Positions 1 to 9,217 are shown, numbered from the stretch's first letter. The stretch: DNA of 64,000 bases from Streptomyces hydrogenans (GCF_014656075.1 NZ_BNBS01000015.1:1-64000), one strand, 5' to 3'. The notes: generated from the sequence alone by a model not told the origin. Numbers and translations are program-made.

Positions 1-1174
1 GGGCGACGACCGGGCCGCGGCGGCCGGGTCGGCCGCGGCCGAGGCCGCCGCCCACGCGCGGCCCACCCGGGTCGCGGCCCTGCTCCAGGACGTCCTGACC
101 CGCCCGAGCGGGGTGAAGGTCTCCGTACGGAAGGCCGCCGCGCGGCTCGCCGCCCGCCATCTGCCCCCGGCGGACGCCACCGCGCTCCTGACCGCCGTGG
201 GCCGGACGCCGGGCGTCCACCCCGACGTGCGCGCCGCCGTCGTCGGCCTGGCCGCGGTCCTGCCGCTCACCGAGGAGCTGTGGACGCTGCTGGAGTCGAC
301 GGTGGCCGAGGGTCCCGAACCCGCCCGCGTCGCCCTCCTGGACGTGCGGCCGGCGGATCTGGCGGCGGCGCACCGGGGTCGGTTCGGGGAGCTGGTGGCC
401 CGGCTGCCGTTCGTCGCCCAGGAGGAGACGGCGTACCGCGCCCTGTCCGAACTCGCCCTCTGGGCGCGGTACGCGCCCGCGGCGGGCACCGCCCTCGTGG
501 ACGCCTACACGGACCTCACCAGGCCGGGGAACGTGTGGCAGGTGAGCAGCGGCCTGACCGAACTGGCCGGGTCGGAGCTGCCGCACCCCCTCGGGGGCGC
601 GGAGCCCGGCAGCCTGCTGCACGAGGTCGTGGCGCGGCTCCTGGCGCTCGTCGCGGCCGGGGAACCGGAGGGCGGCGGGCGCGGCGGAGACCTGCCGGCC
701 CTGCGCCGCCTGCGGTCCCTCCTCGACACGCGGCGCCTGGACCACCGGACCTGCGCGCGCCTGGCCCGGCAGCTGGCGGACGAACCGCTGGTCACGGGTG
801 CCCGCGTCGGCCTCCTCGCCCGCGCTGTCGACCTGACGGCGCCGGAGGCGGAACTGGATGCTGCCGTGGCCGAGTTGTCCGCCGTGATCGAGGGCCGTCC
901 GGTGCTCGCGGTCCTGGCCGCCGAGGACCTGGACGAGGCCCACCGCTACGGCGCGCCCCTCGGCGACCCGACCGCCGCCCTCGCCGTCGCGCGGACCCTC
1001 GGCGAGGACGGCGGCCTCGTCCCCGGCCTGCTCGCCGTCGCCCTCGCCAACGCCCTCGGGCTCCGGCAGGGCTGGCCGGACGCCTGCCGGACCGCGCTGA
1101 TCGCGCTGCGCCGCCACCCGGAGGCGGACGTCCGCGAGCAGGCCCACGAGACGGACCTGAGCGACCGGCACTGA
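1..1174 (+). CDS. HEAT-repeat-like protein, C-terminal part (5' end outside window)
   Basis: The reading frame is open from base 2 with no stop upstream, so the first codons lie outside the window; a GTG at 113 is internal to the coding frame and is not a convincing start. About 390 residues are visible, almost entirely alpha-helical, Ala/Leu/Arg-rich helical pairs of the HEAT/armadillo type with a terminal repeat that resembles PBS-lyase HEAT units. No catalytic motif is seen. It ends 20 bp before the stop of the convergent HEAT-like gene at 1194-2474, so the two may be an ancient duplicated pair of scaffold proteins. The function is not recognised. Confidence 0.7.
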   Translation, partial: GDDRAAAAGSAAAEAAAHARPTRVAALLQDVLTRPSGVKVSVRKAAARLAARHLPPADATALLTAVGRTPGVHPDVRAAVVGLAAVLPLTEELWTLLESTVAEGPEPARVALLDVRPADLAAAHRGRFGELVARLPFVAQEETAYRALSELALWARYAPAAGTALVDAYTDLTRPGNVWQVSSGLTELAGSELPHPLGGAEPGSLLHEVVARLLALVAAGEPEGGGRGGDLPALRRLRSLLDTRRLDHRTCARLARQLADEPLVTGARVGLLARAVDLTAPEAELDAAVAELSAVIEGRPVLAVLAAEDLDEAHRYGAPLGDPTAALAVARTLGEDGGLVPGLLAVALANALGLRQGWPDACRTALIALRRHPEADVREQAHETDLSDRH

Positions 1175-1193
1175 CGTGCCGGGGACGCGGGGG

Positions 1194-2474
1194 TCAGAGG
1201 GGCAGTCGCCCCGGGAACGCCCCGTGGCCGACGCCCGGCGCGGTCAGGGCCAGCCAGCCGTGGCCGCGCGCCTCGGTGCCGGGCCCGACCGCGTTCGGGT
1301 CGACGGAGAGGTGGGCGCAGGCGGAACGGGCTCCGGCCGTACCCGCGTTGGGCGGGGCGTCGTCGTACTCGGGGTCGAAGTCGGGGTCGTCGACCGCGAG
1401 GGTCTCCCAGGGCAGCGGGTCGCCCTCCCACTCGGGCTCGCTCTCGGCGGCGAACTGGCGAATCACCCGGCCGTCCTCGGCGACGAGCCACACGTCGGAG
1501 CCGCCCGCGTCGTCCAGGAAGAAGAACTGGGCCTGACCGCAGTGCGCGCTGACGCGTTCGACCGTCTCGACCATGCCGTCCCAGAAGTCGCCGACGAGGA
1601 GGTCGAAGGGGCCGAAGACCAGGCGCCAGCCGTCCAGTTCCGGGGTGATGAAGACCCGCCCCACGGACCGCGTCCCGCCGGTCTCCCCGCCGTCGGGCAC
1701 CTGGAGCTCGCGCCCCTCGACCGCCGCCTCGCCCGCGGCGCACGTCACGGGGCGGGGGTCGTGGAGGTCCAGGGCCGTGAAGAGCCCCTCGTACGACGTC
1801 GCCGGCACGGCCATCCACCAGCCGCTGAGCTCGTTCGAGGGGGCGGCCGGCGTCTCGTGCGGGATCTTCACCCGGATCAGCCGCTCGATCGCGGCGCGGT
1901 CCCGCTCGTCGAGCGCGTCGGCGCCGCCCCCCGCGACGAGGGCGGCCATCGCACCCCGCCGGGTCCGCGGCGACTCCGCCGGGTCGCGGCGCAGGGCGCG
2001 CAGCCGGGGCCGGAAGGAGGCGTGCGTCCGGCGGGCGTAGTCGTCCGCCTTGTACGGGGCGACCCGGCCGCGCGCGTAGCACTCCACGAGGGCCCGCAGG
2101 CCGGCCTCCGACTCCGTCGTCAGGCGCAGGAGGCCGGAGAAGCCGTTGCCCGACGTGCTGTAGTCGGGGTCGGACGCCAGGGCCGCGTACCGGTCGGCGC
2201 AGCGCTCGTCGAACGCCGTGAGCAACCGCCCCAGCAGCCAGCCCGCCACCTCCTCGCGCCGCCCGGCCTCCACCAGCGCGTCGAAGGCGGGCGGTCCGAT
2301 CAGCCCGAGGGCCCGCGTGTACGGCTTCAGCCCGGCCGATCCCCGTACGGCGGCGACCTCCGCCAGCAACTCCGTCACCACGGACCCGCCTTCAGCCGTG
2401 AGCCACGCGGCGGCGGCCTCGGCCCGCGCCGGATCGGCGCCGTCCAGATCCTCAAGCAGAGATTCGATCTTCAT
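1194..2474 (-). CDS. HEAT-repeat-like protein
   Basis: 426 residues starting at the ATG at 2474 (MKIESLLEDLDG). The open frame runs further upstream but without plausible coding content. The N-terminal third (about 1-130) has helical HEAT-like pairs; the C-terminal half is a mixed alpha/beta region with WRLVFGPFDLLVGDFWDGM and a Ca-like acidic tail near DDPDFDPEYDD. No enzyme signature is seen. It is convergent with the preceding HEAT-like gene. It is probably a conserved streptomycete cytoplasmic protein of unknown role. Confidence 0.7.
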   Translation of the reverse strand: MKIESLLEDLDGADPARAEAAAAWLTAEGGSVVTELLAEVAAVRGSAGLKPYTRALGLIGPPAFDALVEAGRREEVAGWLLGRLLTAFDERCADRYAALASDPDYSTSGNGFSGLLRLTTESEAGLRALVECYARGRVAPYKADDYARRTHASFRPRLRALRRDPAESPRTRRGAMAALVAGGGADALDERDRAAIERLIRVKIPHETPAAPSNELSGWWMAVPATSYEGLFTALDLHDPRPVTCAAGEAAVEGRELQVPDGGETGGTRSVGRVFITPELDGWRLVFGPFDLLVGDFWDGMVETVERVSAHCGQAQFFFLDDAGGSDVWLVAEDGRVIRQFAAESEPEWEGDPLPWETLAVDDPDFDPEYDDAPPNAGTAGARSACAHLSVDPNAVGPGTEARGHGWLALTAPGVGHGAFPGRLPL

Positions 2475-2598
2475 ACGGCAGCACCCTAGGCCCCGGGCCT
2501 CGTCCGGGCCGAAGCGGACCGGACCGGGGCCGGCCCCGGGACTCACCGGCGGCCGGTCCGGGGCCGGTCCGCGGTGTGCGAGGATGCCGCCGTGATCG

Positions 2599-3024
2599 AT
2601 GTGCGAAGGGCCCGTGCCGCGTAGAACTCCCTCTTCGCTCCGGCCGCGTGGCCGTGCCGGGCGCGGCCCCTGGCTGCGCTATCGCGATGTGCCCGGTCTG
2701 TCGGGGGCGGCGAACGCGGCCGTCCGCGTGCTGGAGCGGGACCGGATGACACCGGGCGTGGTGTGCGTCGCGCTGAGCGTCTGGTCGGTTCGCGTCCACG
2801 GCACGGTGCGCCGGTGGCGCCCGTGGGAGGCCGAGTTCACCTGCCCGTGCTGCGGCGGGGGCTGGGCCCGCGACCGGCTCCAGGAGGCCCTGGCGCGACT
2901 GCCGCCGAGGGCCGCCGCCGAACTGCGGGTGCGGGTCGAGCGCCTGGACGACGTACTGCTCCGACGGACGCACCACGAGCCCGCCTCGGACCCGGAGTCG
3001 GCGTGGTGGCACCGCAGGTGCTGA
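2599..3024 (+). CDS. conserved hypothetical protein with CPCCGGGW motif
   Basis: 141 residues from ATG 2599. The first 45 residues are Arg/Pro-rich and may not be translated; a later start (for example ATG 2746, MTPGVVCV) is possible. The body has a small beta region (WEAEFTCPCCGGGWARDR) followed by a long amphipathic helix rich in Arg/Leu and ending in WWHRRC. The CPCC pair could bind zinc but only two of the usual four ligands are obvious. It stands alone between a divergent HEAT gene and the PL6 lyase. Function unknown. Confidence 0.55.
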   Translation: MCEGPVPRRTPSSLRPRGRAGRGPWLRYRDVPGLSGAANAAVRVLERDRMTPGVVCVALSVWSVRVHGTVRRWRPWEAEFTCPCCGGGWARDRLQEALARLPPRAAAELRVRVERLDDVLLRRTHHEPASDPESAWWHRRC

Positions 3025-3103
3025 CGGGGGCGCGCGTTAGCGGGGCGTCAGCGAGACGGCAGGGGCGGCGTCGAAGCTGGAGGGGACCACACCAGGAGGC
3101 ATC

Positions 3104-4534
3104 ATGCGACGACGTACGTTTCTCAAGGGGACGCTGATGGGCTCGGCCGCGGCGGCCGTGCCCCTGTCAGGGCTGGCGCAGGGAACGGCCGCGGCGGCCG
3201 GGACCGTGAACGTCGGCAGCATCGCCGCGTTGCAGGGGGCGATCGACGCGGCCGGGCCCGGGGACCGGATCGTGCTCGCCGACGGCGCCTACACCGTCCC
3301 CTCGGCCGGCATCCGGATCACGGGGAAGCACGGGACCACGGACGCGCCCATCACCATCGTGTCCGCCGGCCGTGGCGGTGCCGTGCTCAACGGAAGCGCC
3401 GGTTTCGTGCTGTCGGCGTCGAGCAACATCACGCTCAGCGGCTTCGCCTTCCGGCAGACGACCACGCTGGCCGTCCCGGCGGACTGCTCCCGCATCCGGC
3501 TGACGCGCAACGACTTCAAGCTCGCCGACAGCGCCGGGCTCGACTGGGTGACCGTCCGCGGCGACGACGTGAAGGTCGACCGGAACTACTTCCACCACCG
3601 GACGTCGCAGGGCATCTTCCTCGTCATCGACGGGCCGGGGACCACCGCCATGGCCCAGCGCACCCACGTCTTCCGCAACTACTTCGCCGACCACTCCTAC
3701 ACCGGCGCCAACGGCGGCGAGGCGATCCGCCTGGGCGTCAGCCACCGCGCCCTGTCCGTCGCCGACGCCCTCGTGGAGTACAACCTCTTCGAGCGGTGCG
3801 ACGGCGACCCCGAGGCGATCTCGGTCAAGTCCTCCGGCAACACCATCCGCTACAACACGCTCCGCGACAGCAAGGGCGGCATCGTCCTGCGGCACGGCAA
3901 CGTCACCACCGTCGCGGGCAACCACATCCTGGGCGGCGAGAACGGCGTGCGCCTGTACGGCAACGACCACCTCGTGGTGAACAACCACATCGCCGGTACG
4001 ACCTCCCGGGGCATCGTCATCGGCAGCGGCACCACTCGCGACCACCACGAGGGCGAGACCACCGAGGAGCGGCGCGGCAACGACGCCTGCGACCGGGCCG
4101 TCATCGCGCACAACACGCTCGTCGGCAACGCGGCGACGCTCTCGGGCGAGAGCCGGACCCACGAGCCGCGCGACGTCGTCGTCGCGGACAACATCCTCGT
4201 GGCCTCCGGCGGCACGCTCGTCAACCTCGGCACGACCAGCGGCTTCACCTGGCAGGGCAACATCCTGTGGGGCACCGCCGCCAACGGCACGATCCCGGCC
4301 GGCGGCTTCCGCCGCGTCGACCCGCTGCTCCGGAAGGACGCCGACGGGATCAGCCGGCTCACCGCCGGCAGCCCGGCCGTCGACGCCGCCACCCTCACCT
4401 CGCTGTCCGTCCCCGAGGACGCCGACGGCCACGCGCGCGGCACCGCCCGCGACGTCGGCGCCGACGAGTACTCGACCCTGGCACCGGTCCGCCGTCCCCT
4501 GACGACGACCGACGTCGGCCCGAACGCGGCCTGA
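3104..4534 (+). CDS. secreted polysaccharide lyase family 6 (alginate/chondroitin lyase type)
   Basis: 476 residues with a Tat-type signal peptide (RRRTFLKG, Ala-rich core, cleavage near residue 32) and a right-handed beta-helix. PL6 hallmarks are present: Lys242 (EAISVKSSGN) and Arg263 (IVLRHGN), 21 residues apart, the same spacing as the catalytic Lys250/Arg271 of chondroitinase B. Calcium-coordinating acidic residues around 207-238 (GGEAIR, DGDPEAIS) are also kept. A strong RBS (AGGAGG) sits 6 bp before the ATG. It should cleave uronate-containing polysaccharides such as alginate outside the cell; the exact substrate cannot be read from sequence. Single-domain, no carbohydrate-binding module. 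Confidence 0.88.
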   Translation: MRRRTFLKGTLMGSAAAAVPLSGLAQGTAAAAGTVNVGSIAALQGAIDAAGPGDRIVLADGAYTVPSAGIRITGKHGTTDAPITIVSAGRGGAVLNGSAGFVLSASSNITLSGFAFRQTTTLAVPADCSRIRLTRNDFKLADSAGLDWVTVRGDDVKVDRNYFHHRTSQGIFLVIDGPGTTAMAQRTHVFRNYFADHSYTGANGGEAIRLGVSHRALSVADALVEYNLFERCDGDPEAISVKSSGNTIRYNTLRDSKGGIVLRHGNVTTVAGNHILGGENGVRLYGNDHLVVNNHIAGTTSRGIVIGSGTTRDHHEGETTEERRGNDACDRAVIAHNTLVGNAATLSGESRTHEPRDVVVADNILVASGGTLVNLGTTSGFTWQGNILWGTAANGTIPAGGFRRVDPLLRKDADGISRLTAGSPAVDAATLTSLSVPEDADGHARGTARDVGADEYSTLAPVRRPLTTTDVGPNAA

Positions 4535-4541
4535 GGCCCCC

Positions 4542-4573
4542 GCGGCCGGCCCCGCAGCCACGGGGCCGGCCGC
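4542..4573 (+). terminator. intrinsic-type hairpin after PL6 gene
   Basis: A perfect 13-bp stem (GCGGCCGGCCCCG and its complement) with a 6-nt loop begins 7 bp after the lyase stop codon. There is no T-tract, which is usual for GC-rich actinomycete terminators. Confidence 0.75.
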
Positions 4574-4642
4574 GACGCCCGGAAACGCGGGCGGAGCCAC
4601 CCGCCACCGGCCGCGGCCCCAGGGCGCGTCTACGCTGGCCGG

Positions 4643-5563
4643 ATGCGGCGCAGTGACCTCACCGGGGACGACGGTACGTGGCAGGGCCTGGCCCTGGAGG
4701 TGGGCGACCGCCCGCGGCCGGGGCTGTGCGTCTTCGGCGCGGGGCGGCGGCTGCTGCTCGCCCAGGGCTCCCGGCCGGTGCTGTTCGCCGTCGTCGACGC
4801 GTACCTCCAGGACGTGGACTTCCGGCGGACCGACGCGTACCGCTCCTTCGTCCCGCCCCCGCGCGCCGACGAGGCCCGGGCCCTGGCCGGCAGCCCCGAG
4901 CGGTGGGCGCACCGCTTCGCGGGTCTCCTGGCCGGCACCCCGGAGGGCCCCCTGCACGACGGCCGCTGGCTGCTGAGGCCCGCGCCCCGCCTCCTGAGCT
5001 GGCGGCACCCGCGGACCTCGCAGGCCGAGCACTGGGACACGATGCTCGTCGAGGGACATCCGGACGGCCTCGTCGACTGGTTCCACCACAACAGCGGGTG
5101 GGAGGTGCTGCCCCTGCGCCCGATGCCGGACGCGGGGGACGGCCGGGTCAAGGCGTACCGCAAGCAGGCACGCGACGGCGTTCTGCCGCCGGTCCTGCTC
5201 TGGTGGGTCAGCGGCCTGGACTGCCACCTGATCCTGGACGGGCACGCCCGCCTCGCCGCGGCGATCGCCGAGTCCGTCGAGCCCCCGCTCCTGGAACTGC
5301 ACCGCGCCCTGCCGGCCGACGACCTGGCCGCCCGCACCCGGGACGCCGTGACCGCCTACGAGCACGAGCTGGCCCGCTTCGCCGGGCTGCGTGCCCTCCA
5401 CGGCCCCACCGTCCCCGACGGCACCGCCGAGGCCGGTCCCGAACTGTCCCGCCGCCTGCGCGACCTCAACACCGGGCAACAGCCCACCTGGTGCTGGCCG
5501 CTGACCGGCGGAGAGCCCCGGTGGCACCGCCTCGCCCAGGAGGCCGGCTTCACCCGCGCCTGA
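4643..5563 (+). CDS. hypothetical protein with ParB/sulfiredoxin-like DGHARL motif
   Basis: 306 residues from ATG 4643. Near residue 195 it carries LILDGHARLAAA, which looks like the DGHHRL signature of ParB-N/sulfiredoxin-fold nucleotide-binding proteins, preceded by a strand-rich region (VLLWWVSGLDCHL). An N-terminal WD-type strand region and a C-terminal helical part lack known motifs. The ParB resemblance is one motif only, so no function is assigned. It is convergent with the kinase gene, separated by 21 bp. Confidence 0.65.
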   Translation: MRRSDLTGDDGTWQGLALEVGDRPRPGLCVFGAGRRLLLAQGSRPVLFAVVDAYLQDVDFRRTDAYRSFVPPPRADEARALAGSPERWAHRFAGLLAGTPEGPLHDGRWLLRPAPRLLSWRHPRTSQAEHWDTMLVEGHPDGLVDWFHHNSGWEVLPLRPMPDAGDGRVKAYRKQARDGVLPPVLLWWVSGLDCHLILDGHARLAAAIAESVEPPLLELHRALPADDLAARTRDAVTAYEHELARFAGLRALHGPTVPDGTAEAGPELSRRLRDLNTGQQPTWCWPLTGGEPRWHRLAQEAGFTRA

Positions 5564-5584
5564 GGCGCGCCCGCCGCCTCCCGG

Positions 5585-7111
5585 TCACTTCACCGCGCGG
5601 AAGCCGGTGCAGCCGAAGCGCTTCCAGCGGGTCCTGTCGTCGTTCTCGGCGTCGTAGACGACCACCGTCCAGTCGCCGGTCCTCGCGGTCACGGGCGGGG
5701 CGCCGGGGAAGTCCCGGGGGTAGGTGAGGGACTTCTCGGCGGTGCCGAGGCGGACCGGCCGGGAGGTGTGGCCGAAGCCCCGGGTTCCGGGGGGTTTCAC
5801 CCCGACCACGAGGCGGTAGCGGTGGTCGCCCTGGAACGCGAAGCTCACGTCGATCGACGCCGCGCCCGAGGCGTACGTGACCGAGGTCGAGGACGTGCTG
5901 CCGGACGGGCCCGCCTCCGGGGGGCGGTCGCACGCGCCGGCCCCGAGTCTCGCCTGCTTCGGGTCCTTCGAGAGCGACCAGCGGACGTCCGAGGCGGACA
6001 CGGCCTCGACGGGCCGGGGGGAGGGGGCCGACTGCTCCGTGTCCGGCTTCTCCGTGTCCGGCCGGGTCGGGTCCGGTGTGACCGGCCCGCCCCGGGCTCC
6101 GCTCGCACCGGTGTCGGGGGCGGCGCTTCCCCAGCCCTGCTGCCACGCCGCCGTGCCCGCGGCGCCCGTCAGCAGCAGGACCAGGGCCACCGTGCCCCAG
6201 CCGGAGCGCCGGACGCGGGCCGGGGCGACGGTCCCGGCCGCGGGCGGGGCGGGGTCGAGGCGCGTGGGCGGCAGGGCCGTGGGCGGCAGGGCCTCGTCGG
6301 CGGGCGCGGCGCAGCGCGCGATCACCTCCGCCGTGCCGGGCCGTTCCCCGGGGTCCTTGGCCACGCAGGCGCGGATCAGTGCCCGCAGGTCGTCGGAGCC
6401 GTCCGTGCCGTCCGGCAGGTCGATGTCCTCGTGCACCGCGCGGTACGAGACGGCTTCGGCGGGGCCGTCGCCGAAGGGGGGCCGGCCGGTCGTCGCGTAC
6501 GCCATGGTCGCGCCGAGCGCGAAGACGTCGGCGGCCGGGGACGTCTCGTTGCGCAGGAGGACCTCGGGCGCGGTGAAGCCCGGGGTTCCCGGTACGGCGC
6601 CGGTGCGGGTCAGGGCCGTGTCGTCCGGGCCGCGCGCGATCCCGAAGTCGATGAGCCGGGGGCCTTCGGCGGCCAGGATGACGTTCTGCGGTTTCAGGTC
6701 CCGGTGGGTGACGCCGTAGGCGTGGACGCTCTCCAGCGCCCGCGCGAGCTGGGCGAAGAGCGTGCGGCCCGCTTCCGCACCCAAGGGCCCCTGTGCGGCG
6801 ATCGCCTGACGGAGCGTCGGTCCGGGGACGTACTCGGTGGCGAGCCAGTAGGGGGCCTCGTCCAGCGACGCGTCGACCAGCCGGGCCGTGTGCGGGCCGC
6901 GGACGGTGCGGACCGTCGCGACCTCCCGGCGGAAGCGGGCCAGCACCTCCGGGTGTTCGGTGATCTCCTCCCGGATCACCTTGAGCGCGACCGTCCCGCC
7001 GTCCGGTGTGCGCGCCAGGTACACCTGGCCCATGCCGCCCGCACCGAGCCGGCCGAGCAGGATGTGGTCGCCTATGCGCGCGGGGTCCTGGCCTGGTCTC
7101 AGTGGGTCCAC
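5585..7111 (-). CDS. membrane-anchored Ser/Thr protein kinase
   Basis: 508 residues from GTG 7111. The Hanks-type kinase domain is complete: glycine loop GRLGAGGMGQVY (20-31), catalytic Lys44 (ALKVI), HRDLKPQN (Asp138), DFG (155-157), APE (181-183). After a Pro-rich juxtamembrane linker (275-303) there is one transmembrane helix (about 305-323) and an extracellular domain of about 180 residues without PASTA repeats. The outside domain ends with a small beta-rich region and two Cys that may pair. It probably senses an external signal and phosphorylates cytoplasmic targets. The frame is open upstream of 7111, but that part is antisense to the acetyltransferase gene and not kinase-like. Confidence 0.9.
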   Translation of the reverse strand: MDPLRPGQDPARIGDHILLGRLGAGGMGQVYLARTPDGGTVALKVIREEITEHPEVLARFRREVATVRTVRGPHTARLVDASLDEAPYWLATEYVPGPTLRQAIAAQGPLGAEAGRTLFAQLARALESVHAYGVTHRDLKPQNVILAAEGPRLIDFGIARGPDDTALTRTGAVPGTPGFTAPEVLLRNETSPAADVFALGATMAYATTGRPPFGDGPAEAVSYRAVHEDIDLPDGTDGSDDLRALIRACVAKDPGERPGTAEVIARCAAPADEALPPTALPPTRLDPAPPAAGTVAPARVRRSGWGTVALVLLLTGAAGTAAWQQGWGSAAPDTGASGARGGPVTPDPTRPDTEKPDTEQSAPSPRPVEAVSASDVRWSLSKDPKQARLGAGACDRPPEAGPSGSTSSTSVTYASGAASIDVSFAFQGDHRYRLVVGVKPPGTRGFGHTSRPVRLGTAEKSLTYPRDFPGAPPVTARTGDWTVVVYDAENDDRTRWKRFGCTGFRAVK

Positions 7112-7267
7112 GCCGCCGACTGTAGTGCGGCCGCCGCCGCGTCCACGGGCGGATGGTGGATCTTGCCGGGCCGGGAGGCGGCCCGTGCGTCGCGCGGCGG
7201 GCCCCGGTGTCGTTCGGCGGGTGTGAACTCGGCTCGTTCCGGCGGGCCCTGGGGTAGGTTGCGCGTC

Positions 7268-7816
7268 ATGACTGAACTCGGACCTGACTCCTGGCCGCCC
7301 GCCCCGATACGGACCGAACGGCTCGTGCTGCGCGAGTCCGGGACCCCGGACCGGTCGGCGTTCGTCGAGCTGTTCGCCTCGCCGGAGGTGGGGACGTACG
7401 TGGGGGGCGCGCGACCACGCGACGAGCTCGACCGCGCGATGCCCGAGGTGCCCGGGCGGCGCCCCGGCCTCTTCGTGGTCGAGCGCGACGGGGCGATGAT
7501 CGGCATCATCACGCTCGACCGGCGGGGCGCGGACCGCCCCGGACACGTCCGTCCGGAGGGCGGGGAGGCCGAGCTCGGCTACCTCTTCCTGCCCCACGCC
7601 TGGGGGCACGGGTACGCCGCCGAGGCGTGCGCGGCGGCCCTCGACTGGTTCGCCGCGACGCTGCCCGGCGAGCCCGTGGTGCTCACCACCCGGACCGACA
7701 ACGACCGCGCCGTGCGCCTGGCCGCGAAGCTGGGCTTCACGGAGCTGGAACGCTTCGAGGAGTACGGGGCCGAGCAGTGGTTCGGCGTGCGGGACGCGGT
7801 GCCTTCGGCCCGCTGA
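7268..7816 (+). CDS. GNAT-family N-acetyltransferase (RimJ/RimL type)
   Basis: 182 residues from ATG 7268. It has the RTERLVLRE opening typical of RimJ/RimL-like GNATs, an acetyl-CoA loop around residues 114-122 (LPHAWGHGYAAEA, the Q/RxxGxG/A-like segment) and the C-terminal NDRAVRLAAKLGF motif. It transfers an acetyl group from acetyl-CoA to an unknown amine acceptor. Divergent from the kinase gene with about 155 bp between starts. Confidence 0.85.
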   Translation: MTELGPDSWPPAPIRTERLVLRESGTPDRSAFVELFASPEVGTYVGGARPRDELDRAMPEVPGRRPGLFVVERDGAMIGIITLDRRGADRPGHVRPEGGEAELGYLFLPHAWGHGYAAEACAAALDWFAATLPGEPVVLTTRTDNDRAVRLAAKLGFTELERFEEYGAEQWFGVRDAVPSAR

Positions 7817-7980
7817 GCGACGCCGCCCGGGCTCGGGGCGGTGGGGGAAGGTGGCCGGCGAAGGACGGGAAGGCGTCGGGGGCGTGACCGGAAGCGGCGC
7901 TTCGGGCCGCGGTCGTCGAAGTGACGTGAAGATCGCTCCGGCCGTACAACCCTATGGGTGGGCTGTGAGTCTCCGTTGGT

Positions 7981-7995
7981 GATCACGTCGTGATC
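7981..7995. promoter_or_regulatory. perfect palindrome GATCACG-T-CGTGATC
   Basis: A 7-bp inverted repeat with a single central T, 20 bp upstream of the apparent start of the lipoprotein gene. The position suits an operator; the binding protein is unknown. Confidence 0.35.
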
Positions 7996-8015
7996 GGACC
8001 CTCGAGGAGACCATC

Positions 8016-9116
8016 ATCAGCGCCATACGCAAGACCCTCACCGCCACCGCCGTCGTCGGCGCCGTCCTGGCGGGTTCGGCCGCCTGCGGGACGGTCGAGC
8101 AGCTGTCCGCCGGGAAGAAGCTGGACCAGGCCTTCGAGAAGCTCGGCAAGGAGACCTCGCTCTCCTTCGAGCTGGACCTCGACGTCGACGCCCAGACGCT
8201 CAAGGAGCTGGACGCCGGGACGGACCCGGAGCCCGGCGAGGAGATCCCGGACGAGGCCGCCGAGCTGATCAGCGGCGCCAAGATCAGCGTCACGATGGAG
8301 TCGAAGAAGCCGATCCACGAGTCCGAGGAGGACGACTTCGTCGGGATGGCGATGAAGTTCAGCACCCCCGACGGCGACCTGCTCGAGTACCGCCTCATCG
8401 GCGACTACGCCTACGTCCGGGCCGACGTCGAGAAGCTCGGCGAGGCCATGGGCAGCCCCATGCCGCCCGCCGACGAGCTTCCCGAGGAGGCCGGCGCCTT
8501 CAAGAAGGTGCTGGAGGGCGAGTGGGTCAAGTTCGACTACAAGGAGCTGGAGAAGGCCGGCCAGGAGCAGCTGGGCGAGGACGCCGACGCCAAGGCGTCG
8601 CCCGAGCCGTCGCTGGACCCCAAGACGCAGAAGAAGCTGCTGGCGGCCCTGCGCGAGGTCGTCGCCCGTGACGTCGAGTTCACGACCGCCGGCGGCGAGG
8701 ACGGCACCGAGCACATCTCGGCGACCGCGCCGTTCCGCACGCTGATCACGGACCTCCTCGGGGAGATCCGTCCGCTCGCCAAGGAGCTCCCGCCCGGCGT
8801 GGAGCTGCCGACGGGGGCGGACCTGAAGGACGCCCCGGACACCAAGGTCACGGCCGACTTCACGCTCAAGAACGGCGAGCTGACCGAGGTGTACGTCGAC
8901 CTCGCCAAGCTGACCGAGAACGCGAAGGTGAAGAAGTTCGGCCTCGGGCTCAAGCTGAGCGGCGGCACCAAGCCGACCGCCCCCGCCGGAGCCACCGAGC
9001 TGAAGCCGGAGGATCTGATGGGCGCCTTCTCCGGCGCCATGATGCCGGGCGACGAGGAGTTCCCCGAGGGCGAGTTCCCGGAGGACGGCGAGTTCCCCGT
9101 CGAGGGCGGCGCGTAG
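8016..9116 (+). CDS. secreted lipoprotein, apparent ATC start
   Basis: About 366 residues. The frame encodes a clear lipoprotein signal (positively charged IRK, hydrophobic Ala/Val core, then LAGSAACG with the modified Cys near residue 25), so translation must begin upstream of it. The frame is closed by a stop at 7980-7982 and offers no ATG, GTG or TTG before the signal. GAGGAG at 8004-8009 is correctly spaced from ATC at 8016 (reading SAIRKTL), which would be ATG with one base change. The first in-frame ATG (8295) would discard the signal peptide and about 90 residues. The body resembles streptomycete LppX/LprG-like lipoproteins with long charged helices and an acidic, Glu/Phe/Pro-rich C-terminus. 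Ligand unknown. Confidence 0.75.
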   Translation: MSAIRKTLTATAVVGAVLAGSAACGTVEQLSAGKKLDQAFEKLGKETSLSFELDLDVDAQTLKELDAGTDPEPGEEIPDEAAELISGAKISVTMESKKPIHESEEDDFVGMAMKFSTPDGDLLEYRLIGDYAYVRADVEKLGEAMGSPMPPADELPEEAGAFKKVLEGEWVKFDYKELEKAGQEQLGEDADAKASPEPSLDPKTQKKLLAALREVVARDVEFTTAGGEDGTEHISATAPFRTLITDLLGEIRPLAKELPPGVELPTGADLKDAPDTKVTADFTLKNGELTEVYVDLAKLTENAKVKKFGLGLKLSGGTKPTAPAGATELKPEDLMGAFSGAMMPGDEEFPEGEFPEDGEFPVEGGA

Positions 9117-9153
9117 GACCGAAAACGCGGATGCGGGCGTCCCGTCGTCCCGC

Positions 9154-9159
9154 TACCGT
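9154..9159 (+). promoter_or_regulatory. possible -10 element of the Thr leader
   Basis: TACCGT lies 7 nt before the leader ATG at 9167, the spacing expected for a leaderless transcript. No good -35 hexamer is visible. Confidence 0.3.
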
Positions 9160-9166
9160 CTCCCGC

Positions 9167-9217
9167 ATGAAGCATGCCGCTGAGACGACGACGCCGGAGA
9201 GTGTCCCGGCGCGCTGA
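9167..9217 (+). CDS. threonine leader peptide
   Basis: A 16-codon ORF reading MKHAAETTTPESVPAR with three consecutive ACG (Thr) codons at 9185-9193. It lies 85 bp before a threonyl-tRNA synthetase gene and just before a strong terminator-like hairpin. This is the arrangement of ribosome-mediated attenuation: ribosome stalling at Thr codons when charged Thr-tRNA is scarce would change downstream RNA folding. No Shine-Dalgarno is visible, so it may be translated from a leaderless mRNA. Confidence 0.65.
   Translation: MKHAAETTTPESVPAR

Noticed and set aside
3167..5527. Very long open frames antisense to real genes (here and opposite many other genes, for example 44627-47551 and 57380-60100).
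   Set aside because: They lie opposite well-supported genes, are Arg/Pro/Gly/Val-rich without family patterns, and are expected from strong third-position GC bias.
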